Shown here: in pieces, positions 1 to 5,069 of the stretch
Layout of the letters: each line of letters begins with the position of its first letter
Numbering within the stretch: the first letter of the stretch is position 1
Assembly: GCA_027295975.1 (NCBI GenBank)
Contig: JAPUJX010000298.1
Location: 1 to 5,069, forward strand
Source of the DNA: Gammaproteobacteria bacterium
GTDB taxonomy: Bacteria; Pseudomonadota; Gammaproteobacteria; Pseudomonadales; Azotimanducaceae
Length of the DNA stretch: 5,069 nucleotides
Direction of reading: 5' to 3'
Position numbers and translations under genes: made by a program
The notes under the pieces: generated by a model
Databases searched by the model: none
What the model saw: the letters and a program-made list of their open reading frames with translations, nothing else
What the model was told of the DNA's origin: nothing

Positions 1-2
1 TA

Positions 3-146
3 GCAGTGAGGTCGGCGGTACTCAAAGTCGTGCCCTTAAGCGAAGCCGAATGGAGCGAATTGACCCACTTGGGGCAAGTTCGCGTAATGAGGGTACCCTG
101 GAAGGGCTGAGCGCGGCGCGACTATGAGTACCGCCGGCCTCAATGC
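3..146. repeat. Inverted-repeat element 1 (MITE-like or IS remnant)
   Basis: Bases 3-33 and 116-146 are reverse complements at 27 of 31 positions, sharing the core TGAGTACCGCC on the right arm and GGCGGTACTCA on the left. The similarity stops sharply on the outer side and after one further base on the inner side, which suggests defined arms. The 82-bp centre holds smaller palindromes: ACTTG-GGG-CAAGT at 67-79, flanked by pairing CGAA (56-59) and TTCG (79-82), and GGGTACCC at 91-98. No transposase frame is visible. It could be a non-autonomous miniature element, the fused ends of a deleted insertion sequence, or a large structured RNA or DNA hairpin. The repeat is read directly from the sequence; the mobile-element interpretation is inference, and I cannot assign a family. 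Confidence 0.55.
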
Positions 147-256
147 GGTGTTCACGGCTTAATTCTCGAGCGCGATTTTGGTTTACAGATGAGTCAAGTT
201 TTTGCCCGATGCAGAATTGCGAACCTACATGTTCGTCGGTCTGAGCTGGAGCCTCG
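147..256. other. Spacer between the two inverted-repeat elements
   Basis: These 110 bp hold no recognisable gene. One plus-strand frame is open from 111 to a TAA at 258-260, whose last base is at the border of element 2. It contains an ATG at 189 that would give 23 residues. It has no clear ribosome binding site, is short enough to be chance, and does not join in frame to the remnant at 423-539 when element 2 is removed with either CTA or TA as the duplication, because a TAG results. I found no convincing -35/-10 pair here or elsewhere in bases 1-535. Confidence 0.4.
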
Positions 257-421
257 CTAATGTCCTGTTTCGCAAATAGGTTTAATGAGATGCGCAGGAT
301 GTTTTGTTCCTGGCAAGGCGCGACGACTAGCAGTGGTAGGCCCCACGTGAGGAGGAGCAACGCTGCCAGGGGCAAAATAGACCAGCAGATCGTTGAACTT
401 ATTTGTGAGACAGGACACTAG
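257..421. repeat. Inverted-repeat element 2 (MITE-like)
   Basis: Bases 257-288 match the reverse complement of 390-421 at 26 of 32 positions, and all six differences are transitions. The shared tip reads CTA-R-TGTCCTGT. A second paired block lies further in: 302-315 against 364-377 (TTTTGTTCCTGGCA versus TTTTGCCCCTGGCA, 12 of 14), after a one-base offset. The arms therefore reach about 58 bp each around a loop of roughly 48 bp. A CTA trinucleotide (or TA) lies at both borders, at 257-259 and 418-420, and could be a target-site duplication. It could also simply be part of the repeat, because CTA is not symmetrical and each copy extends the inverted match. No transposase is encoded. A miniature transposable element or the joined ends of a deleted insertion sequence is the best guess; the family is not recognised. 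Confidence 0.6.
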
Positions 422-422
422 A

Positions 423-539
423 GGTGAACTCGGGGTTTCGCGTCGCCGCTGCATGCTCGATCATTACGACAAGGTAATAGCCGACGCCGTTTACAAACGT
501 CTATGCGATGGATTTCTCGAGCGTGAGGTAAGCGCGTGA
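423..539 (+). pseudogene. 3' remnant of a lost upstream operon gene (unidentified)
   Basis: An open frame runs from about 381 to the TGA at 537-539. The part beyond inverted-repeat element 2 encodes 38 residues ending in KRLCDGFLEREVSA. Its stop overlaps the GTG start of the glycosyltransferase as GTGA, the same kind of junction as at 1657-1660, and the Shine-Dalgarno for that gene lies inside it. This is what the tail of a preceding operon gene would look like if its 5' part had been removed up to the edge of the repeat element. An ATG at 453 would alternatively allow a free-standing 28-residue peptide, but I see no clear ribosome binding site for it. I do not recognise the product. A 50-codon open frame can occur by chance, so the case rests mainly on the junction. 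Confidence 0.4.
525..531 (+). promoter_or_regulatory. Shine-Dalgarno for the GT4 gene
   Basis: GAGGTAA, with GAGG at 525-528, lies 7 nt before the GTG at 536. This is good spacing and supports GTG 536 as the glycosyltransferase start. It is the clearest ribosome binding site in the window; the next two genes have none and appear to depend on overlap with the preceding stop codon. Confidence 0.75.
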
Positions 540-1660
540 AGATTTTGTTCGTCGTGAACGAAGCCAGCTTTTTTCTCTCTCATCGGCTGCCCATAGCCGA
601 GGAGGCGTCCAGACGCGGTTGCGACGTGATGGTGGCCTGCGGCAAGGATACCGGCGAGCAGAAGCTGGATGAACTGAACATCAGGTATCGGACGCTGCCG
701 CTGTCTCGCAGCGGTATCAATCCCCTGGAAGAGCTGCGGACGTTTCGCACCCTGTTGAGAATCTACCGGGAGGAGCGGCCTGATCTCGTCCATCACATTA
801 CGATCAAACCTGTACTGTATGGAACACAGGCTGCCAGGTGGAGCAAGGTTCCCGCGGTTGTCAACGCGGTACCCGGGATGGGCTTCATTTTTACCCGGCG
901 CGGCCAGGTTGCGGCCATCCGAAGATCGTTTGTGAATCTGCTGTATCGAGCGGCGTTGTCTCATTCGAACATGCGCGTCATTTTCCAGAACATCGAGGAC
1001 ATGCGCGGCTTCCTGGGCCACGCGATTATTGCCCGCCATCAGGCGGCGTTGATCAGGGGTGCGGGAGTCGATTTGAACCTGTTCAGAAGTACCCCCGAAC
1101 CCACGGGCCCCATCACTTTCGTTCTGATCGCCCGCATGTTGCGCGACAAAGGAGTGCGGGAGTTTGTCAAAGCCGCGGAGTTCGTCAGGGAACAGTATCC
1201 CGATTGGCGTTTTCGGCTCGTGGGCAAAGTTGACCCCGGTAACCCGTCGTCGCTTTCCAGCGAGGAGATAAACGCCTGGCAGGCAAGCGGTGTGGTCGAG
1301 TGGCTGGGTCAACGAGACGACGTGGAAGTGCTGATCGCGGACGCCCACGTGGTCTGCCTGCCATCATACGGGGGTGAGGGTTTACCGAAAGTGTTGCTGG
1401 AGGGTGCGGCCAGTGGACGGGCGATCATCGCCTCCGACGTGCCCGGATGTCGTGAGATCGTGCGAGATGAGGTCACCGGCATAATGGTACCGCCTCGCGA
1501 TGCAGAGTCCCTCGCCGAGGCCATGGTGCGCCTTGGTAAAGATCCGCCGTTGCGCGCTCGAATTGGCCGCGCCGCGCGGCAGAAGGCCGAAGCGGTGTTT
1601 TCGGTTGAAGATGTCGTTCGCGATACGTTTCTGGTTTACGAACAATTGCTCGTGTTATGA
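536..1660 (+). CDS. GT4-family glycosyltransferase (PglA/CapM-like)
   Basis: This cytoplasmic or membrane-associated retaining glycosyltransferase of 374 residues has a GT-B fold. It probably adds a sugar from a nucleotide donor to an undecaprenyl-diphosphate-linked acceptor during repeat-unit assembly. The N-terminal acceptor half opens with KILFVVNEASFFLSHRLPIA (residues 2-21), typical of PglA/CapM-type enzymes, and carries VNAVPGMGFIFT near 109-120. The C-terminal donor half has the LIARMLRDKGVREF strand-loop (197-210; R200 and K205 are the expected phosphate-contacting positions) and the GT4 E-x7-E motif at E281-GLPKVLL-E289, followed by SDVPGCREIV. There is no signal peptide. GTG 536 is chosen for its Shine-Dalgarno and for the family-typical N-terminus. 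It overlaps the SDR gene by 4 bp. Its place beside the wbpV-wbpL-wbpM-like genes suggests an acceptor beginning with QuiNAc or FucNAc, but donor and linkage cannot be read from sequence. Confidence 0.93.
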   Translation: MKILFVVNEASFFLSHRLPIAEEASRRGCDVMVACGKDTGEQKLDELNIRYRTLPLSRSGINPLEELRTFRTLLRIYREERPDLVHHITIKPVLYGTQAARWSKVPAVVNAVPGMGFIFTRRGQVAAIRRSFVNLLYRAALSHSNMRVIFQNIEDMRGFLGHAIIARHQAALIRGAGVDLNLFRSTPEPTGPITFVLIARMLRDKGVREFVKAAEFVREQYPDWRFRLVGKVDPGNPSSLSSEEINAWQASGVVEWLGQRDDVEVLIADAHVVCLPSYGGEGLPKVLLEGAASGRAIIASDVPGCREIVRDEVTGIMVPPRDAESLAEAMVRLGKDPPLRARIGRAARQKAEAVFSVEDVVRDTFLVYEQLLVL

Positions 1661-2580
1661 CGGTTGCAGTGGTTACCGGTGCGGGTGGATTCATCGGTGG
1701 CCATCTATGCGCGCGATTGGTGGCGGATGGATGGACGGTAAAAGTGATCACGCGCGGCCCTGCGCCCGTCGACACCCGGATACTGAATGTTGCCGTCGCT
1801 GCCGGTGGCGACGAACTCGCGGAAGGTTTTCGGGATGCTCGAGCGGTGTATCACCTGGCGGGTTTAGCACATGAGGGCGTCGCGCGGGTAAACAGCGAGG
1901 TATTGAAGGACATCAACGTGGACGGCACCGTGGCGGTAATCGAAGCTGCGGTGAAGGCTCGGGTACCGGCGGTTGTGTGGCTCAGCTCGATCAAAGTGCT
2001 GGGGGACGTCAGCGATGATCCTTTTCGACCCGACGATCCCTACCGTCCGGGGAATGCCTACGCGCACAGCAAAATGGTTGCGGAACTCGCGCTGACGAAC
2101 ACCTCCACCGGAAACACTCGAGTGGCCATCGTTCGGCCACCGCTGGTGTACGGAGCCGGTGTGGGTGGTAATTTTCTGCGAATGTTGCATTGGGCCGCGC
2201 GCGGAATACCTCTGCCCCTCGCCCATGCCACGGCGCCGCGGAGTATGGTCAGCGTCGCGAATCTGTGCGATCTGCTCGTTCGTCTGAGTAGCGAAGGTGA
2301 AGGTATTTTCCACGTGGCCGACTCTGAAGACGTGAGCGTTGCGGCGCTGCTTGCGGAGCTTGCGACGTTGCTCGGGAAACGACTTCACCTGTTCGGCATT
2401 TCTCCGAGGATGATGCAATTCTTCACGTCTGCTTCAGGACAGCGCGAGGTTTATTCGCGTTTGTTCGACCCACTTCAGGTGGATCAGAGCACAACTTGCG
2501 AAGCACTCGGCTGGCATCCGCCATTCGCGGCTCGGGAACAACTGGCGGCGATGGTCAAATGGTTCCAACAGCAGCGTTGA
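1657..2580 (+). CDS. wbpV-like: NAD(P)-dependent SDR, WbpV-like UDP-sugar 4-reductase/epimerase
   Basis: This extended short-chain dehydrogenase/reductase of 307 residues probably reduces UDP-4-keto-6-deoxy-GlcNAc at C4 to UDP-QuiNAc or UDP-FucNAc in the cytoplasm. The Rossmann motif is TGAGGFIG (7-14; G8, G11, G14). YHLAGLAH (65-72) sits where the family has HLAA. SSIKVLG (110-116) supplies the catalytic serine and resembles the SSIKV block of WbpV-type proteins. The YxxxK pair is Y135 and K139 in AYAHSK, where relatives usually have PYGxSK. RPPLVYGAGVGGNFLRML (160-177) and RGIPLPL (182-188) are further family blocks. The ATG overlaps the preceding stop as ATGA and has no obvious Shine-Dalgarno, so it is probably translationally coupled. 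The neighbouring WbpL- and WbpM-like genes favour a reductase over a GalE-type epimerase; the stereochemistry of the product is not decidable here. Confidence 0.88.
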   Translation: MTVAVVTGAGGFIGGHLCARLVADGWTVKVITRGPAPVDTRILNVAVAAGGDELAEGFRDARAVYHLAGLAHEGVARVNSEVLKDINVDGTVAVIEAAVKARVPAVVWLSSIKVLGDVSDDPFRPDDPYRPGNAYAHSKMVAELALTNTSTGNTRVAIVRPPLVYGAGVGGNFLRMLHWAARGIPLPLAHATAPRSMVSVANLCDLLVRLSSEGEGIFHVADSEDVSVAALLAELATLLGKRLHLFGISPRMMQFFTSASGQREVYSRLFDPLQVDQSTTCEALGWHPPFAAREQLAAMVKWFQQQR

Positions 2581-3578
2581 TGGCTCTGTTTGCGGGCTTT
2601 CTCTCGGCAGTGGTTCTCCAGGTCCCGATAATCAAGTGCGCAAAACACTTTCGCCTGTACGCTTTGCCGAACGCGCGTAGTTTTCACGAGGTACCGACCC
2701 CGAGCATGGGTGGGTTGGCTTTTGTCATTCCCATCATCGCCTATCTGGGGGTAGTGGACGCTGTAGACGCAAGCGCCGGATTGGCACTCGGTATGTGGTC
2801 GGCCCTGACCCTGGTTGCCGCGGTTGGCCTCTGGGACGATCTGCTTGAACTCAGCGCCAAGGTGCGTTTTTCATGCCACTGGATCGCGGTTGTTTGGGTT
2901 TTGTGGTATCTGGATCCGGCATGGCATTGGGCCGTTGTGGGTCTGGTTGCACTCGCGGTTGTCTGGCATATCAACTTGTTCAACTTCATGGATGGTATCG
3001 ATGGGATAGCCGCGGTGCAGTGCCTGTTGTTCTGCTTGAGCGTTCAGGTCCTGGCGGGCGGGGTCGCGGGCTGGCAGGGCGATTTGCTCTGGTTGACCGT
3101 GGGTGGAATGGTCGGTTTTCTTGTCTACAACTGGCCTCCGGCGCGAGTTTTCATGGGTGATGTGGGCAGCGGGTTTCTGGGTTTGCTGCTGGGTTTGTTG
3201 ACCGTTGAGATCTGGCACAGCGAAACCCTACCGTTGATCGCCTGTTTGACACTGTTGGCGGGGTTTTGGTTTGACGCCACCTACACCCTTTGTGTCAGAA
3301 TGATAACCGGCCAAGCGTTCACCGAAGCACATCGAAGCCACCTGTATCAGCTGGTGGCAGAAAGGAAGGGTCATTTATGGACGACGGTTGCCTATTCCGT
3401 GTTCGCCACTGCCTGGCTCCTGCCGCTTGCCTGGCTGGTAGTTCGCTTTCCCGCGGTTTCTCTGCTCTGGCTGCTCATCTCGGTGTTACCGCTGGCCGTG
3501 TTGGCTGTACTGCTGCGCGCGGGGCTGACAACCACCGGGCTCAATCCCTCATTTGCCAAGGATCATAGCGATTTTTAG
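2580..3578 (+). CDS. wbpL-like: WbpL-like undecaprenyl-phosphate sugar-1-phosphate transferase (MraY/WecA superfamily)
   Basis: This polytopic inner-membrane enzyme transfers a HexNAc-type sugar-1-phosphate, probably QuiNAc or FucNAc, from UDP to undecaprenyl phosphate to start a lipid-linked repeat unit. The 332 residues form about ten or eleven hydrophobic segments. Family motifs are complete: PNARSFHEVPTPSMGGLAF (30-48), the metal-site DD at 86-87 in GLWDDLLELS, NLFNFMDGIDGIA (132-144), PPARVFMGDVGSGFLG (186-201), and AHRSHLYQ (250-257) in the last cytoplasmic loop. The chosen ATG overlaps the SDR stop as TGATG, consistent with coupling, and gives the short N-terminus usual for WbpL. An in-frame ATG at 2559 would add seven residues, and earlier starts would run deep into the SDR gene. 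Neither start has a strong Shine-Dalgarno. The exact sugar is inferred from its neighbours. Confidence 0.93.
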   Translation: MALFAGFLSAVVLQVPIIKCAKHFRLYALPNARSFHEVPTPSMGGLAFVIPIIAYLGVVDAVDASAGLALGMWSALTLVAAVGLWDDLLELSAKVRFSCHWIAVVWVLWYLDPAWHWAVVGLVALAVVWHINLFNFMDGIDGIAAVQCLLFCLSVQVLAGGVAGWQGDLLWLTVGGMVGFLVYNWPPARVFMGDVGSGFLGLLLGLLTVEIWHSETLPLIACLTLLAGFWFDATYTLCVRMITGQAFTEAHRSHLYQLVAERKGHLWTTVAYSVFATAWLLPLAWLVVRFPAVSLLWLLISVLPLAVLAVLLRAGLTTTGLNPSFAKDHSDF

Positions 3579-5069
3579 CGAATTCCTGGATCAGCTTTCC
3601 CGCCGCAAGAAGCAGGCGATTGCCGTTTGTGCCGACTGTGTTGCGTTACCGGTTGCACTCTGGAGCGCCATGGCACTGCGTTTAGGTGAGTGGAGCCCCG
3701 ATGTAGTGGAGTTCTGGCCTGCTTTTGTCGTCAGTGGCCTGGTCTGCATACCGGTCTTTGGCGGCTTGGGACTGTACCGGCACGTTGTGCGTCACATGGG
3801 CAATCATGCCATGTGGGCGGTCATGAAAGGGGCGACGATCACGGCGATCGCCGTCACCGCGGTGGCGTACATGGTGCCGCTCAATGGTTTCCCGAGATCG
3901 GTCCCGATCATCTTCTGGCTGCTCACGTTGTTGTACGTGAGCGGCACACGTTATTCGGTGCGCGCCTACTTCCAGTGGCTGAAGGACAAGTTACAGACCC
4001 CAACGGCGGTAATTATTTACGGTGCGGCACACAAAGGTGTGGAACTCGCTCATATGCTGACCAAGCAGGGAGATTACGCACCGGTCGCTTTCCTCGACGA
4101 TGACAGGTCCCTGCAGCGGCGCATCATCGACGGGCTTTATGTTTATCCACCCAAGGCATTGGATCAGTTGCTGCGCGACACCGAAGCCAAACAGATATTC
4201 GTCGCGGTGGATTCGACGAAAACCGAAGATCGCAGACGAATCATCAATTTCCTCGAGCCATACGGCGCCAGGGTCAGGCTCATACCCGATCTGGTGGAGT
4301 TGGTATCCGGCCGGCAGACGTTAGCCAACATCCGCGACGTAGAACTCGAAGATCTGCTGGGTAGAGACGAGGTCACCCCCCTGCCTCGTCTGTTGCAGGG
4401 TTCGGTACGGGGACGTTCCGTTATGGTTACCGGCGCCGGCGGCTCGATCGGTTCGGAGTTGTGTCGACAGATTGTTCGTCAGAACCCGCAGCTTCTAGTG
4501 CTGCTCGATCAATCGGAGTTCGGTCTTTTTCAGATACAGCGAGAACTCGAGAATATCGCCGAAGACAATGAGGTGCAGACCCCGGTGGTGTCGGTGCTCG
4601 GATCGGTGACCAACTCCGCGCTCATGCTGCGAACGCTGCAGAACTACCATGTGGACACCCTCTATCATGCGGCCGCATACAAACATGTGAGCCTGGTTGA
4701 ACACAACGTCATCCAGGGGTTGAAGAACAACACTTTCGGTACCTTACACACGGCGGAAGCCGCCATGGATGCCGGGGTGAAAGATTTCATATTGATTTCC
4801 ACCGACAAAGCCGTTCGCACCACCAGCGTGATGGGCGCGAGCAAACGTTTAGCGGAGATGATTCTCCAGGCCCTGCAGGATATGTCCGACGAGACACGTT
4901 TTTCCATGGTGCGTTTTGGCAACGTGCTCGGCTCCTCGGGGTCCGTTGTGCCGCTGTTCCTGGAACAGATCGGCGATGGCGGACCGGTGACGGTCACCCA
5001 TCCGGAGGTCACCCGTTATTTCATGACGATTCCCGAAGCGGCACAGCTTGTACTGCAGGCTGCCAGTAT
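3553..5069 (+). CDS. wbpM-like: WbpM/CapD-like membrane UDP-GlcNAc 4,6-dehydratase (3' end outside window)
   Basis: This is a nucleotide-sugar dehydratase of the polysaccharide-biosynthesis CapD/WbpM family, expected to convert UDP-GlcNAc to UDP-4-keto-6-deoxy-GlcNAc, the precursor of QuiNAc and FucNAc. About 505 residues are visible; WbpM has about 665. Counting from TTG 3553, there are four hydrophobic segments (about 21-43, 55-75, 92-112, 117-134). Next comes a first Rossmann-like domain starting at AVIIYGAAHKG (152-162). The catalytic SDR domain follows, with VTGAGGSIGSEL (292-303), HAAAYKHVSLVEHN (372-385) and STDKAVRTTSVMGASKR (416-432). M427 and K431 fit the M-xxx-K of the WbpM-type SMK triad, which replaces the usual Y-xxx-K. 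The start is uncertain. The frame is open only from 3529, and its first ATG (3670) falls inside the first membrane segment. Candidates are TTG 3553, ATT 3571 (with AAGGA upstream) and CTG 3586, all near or overlapping the wbpL-like stop. The gene runs off the window. Confidence 0.93.
   Translation, partial: MPRIIAIFSEFLDQLSRRKKQAIAVCADCVALPVALWSAMALRLGEWSPDVVEFWPAFVVSGLVCIPVFGGLGLYRHVVRHMGNHAMWAVMKGATITAIAVTAVAYMVPLNGFPRSVPIIFWLLTLLYVSGTRYSVRAYFQWLKDKLQTPTAVIIYGAAHKGVELAHMLTKQGDYAPVAFLDDDRSLQRRIIDGLYVYPPKALDQLLRDTEAKQIFVAVDSTKTEDRRRIINFLEPYGARVRLIPDLVELVSGRQTLANIRDVELEDLLGRDEVTPLPRLLQGSVRGRSVMVTGAGGSIGSELCRQIVRQNPQLLVLLDQSEFGLFQIQRELENIAEDNEVQTPVVSVLGSVTNSALMLRTLQNYHVDTLYHAAAYKHVSLVEHNVIQGLKNNTFGTLHTAEAAMDAGVKDFILISTDKAVRTTSVMGASKRLAEMILQALQDMSDETRFSMVRFGNVLGSSGSVVPLFLEQIGDGGPVTVTHPEVTRYFMTIPEAAQLVLQAAS
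3558..3562 (+). promoter_or_regulatory. Possible Shine-Dalgarno for an ATT start of the wbpM-like gene
   Basis: AAGGA near the end of the wbpL-like gene lies 8 nt before an in-frame ATT at 3571. No other start candidate for the downstream gene (TTG 3553, CTG 3586) has a comparable purine-rich site. A five-base match can arise by chance, so this is suggestive only. Confidence 0.3.

Noticed and set aside
13..20. GGCGGTAC resembles the ops/JUMPstart core GGCGGTAG found ahead of polysaccharide operons.
   Set aside because: The last base differs, the rest of the JUMPstart consensus is absent, and the bases belong to the arm of inverted-repeat element 1.
22..375. Minus-strand open frame whose N-terminus (MPLAALLLLTWGLPLLVV) looks like a signal peptide.
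   Set aside because: It runs through inverted-repeat element 1 and much of element 2, the hydrophobic start comes from repeat sequence, and the remainder is low in recognisable protein character.
393..421. TTGAAC followed 17 bp later by CACTAG as a possible promoter reading out of element 2.
   Set aside because: The -10 hexamer is a poor match to TATAAT and no extended -10 is present.
491..1348. Long antisense open frame of 285 codons on the minus strand.
   Set aside because: It lies opposite the well-supported GT4 glycosyltransferase, and its translation shows no recognisable domain. It is a shadow of the coding bias of that gene.
1864..2418. Antisense open frame of 184 codons.
   Set aside because: It is fully inside the SDR gene on the opposite strand, has no recognisable motif, and is a shadow frame.
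2496..2579. Extended start for the wbpL-like gene, adding 28 residues.
   Set aside because: The added residues are read out of frame from the conserved end of the SDR gene, and the family N-terminus begins just before the first membrane segment, fitting ATG 2580 (or 2559).
3690..4324. Two plus-strand open frames (137 and 74 codons) after the wbpL-like gene.
   Set aside because: They are out of frame with the conserved WbpM-like coding sequence that covers the whole region, and they encode no motif.

Overview
The window is the 3' part of a surface-polysaccharide (O-antigen or capsule type) operon from a Gram-negative bacterium. A proteobacterium, probably gamma- or beta-, with moderate to high GC is most likely. 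This placement is inference: it rests on the characteristic gene trio related to Pseudomonas aeruginosa wbpV-wbpL-wbpM and on general base composition. No rRNA, tRNA or species-specific marker is present.

Layout. Bases 1 to about 535 contain no intact gene. This stretch holds two imperfect inverted-repeat structures, about 144 bp (3-146) and about 160 bp (257-421), that look like miniature inverted-repeat elements or decayed insertion-sequence ends. They are followed by a short open frame (423-539) that looks like the 3' remnant of a lost upstream operon gene. Four genes then run on the plus strand with no gaps. They are a GT4 glycosyltransferase (536-1660), a WbpV-like SDR nucleotide-sugar reductase/epimerase (1657-2580), a WbpL-like polyprenyl-phosphate sugar-phosphate transferase (2580-3578), and a WbpM-like membrane nucleotide-sugar 4,6-dehydratase (from about 3553, cut by the window end at 5069). 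The last gene lacks an upstream ATG or GTG start and is easily missed by ATG-based gene finding, yet it is the largest and one of the most conserved genes here.

How the genes work together. By analogy with the P. aeruginosa pathway, the WbpM-like enzyme would convert UDP-GlcNAc to UDP-4-keto-6-deoxy-GlcNAc. The WbpV-like SDR would reduce the keto group to give UDP-QuiNAc or UDP-FucNAc. The WbpL-like membrane enzyme would transfer the sugar-1-phosphate to undecaprenyl phosphate and so start the repeat unit. The GT4 enzyme would add a later, possibly the second, sugar. Every junction overlaps (GTGA, ATGA, TGATG, then a longer overlap), which points to one transcript with translational coupling.

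I see no evidence of a previously undescribed system. The points most worth a second look are the two inverted-repeat elements, the apparent decapitation of the gene upstream of the glycosyltransferase, and the unusual initiation site of the wbpM-like gene.
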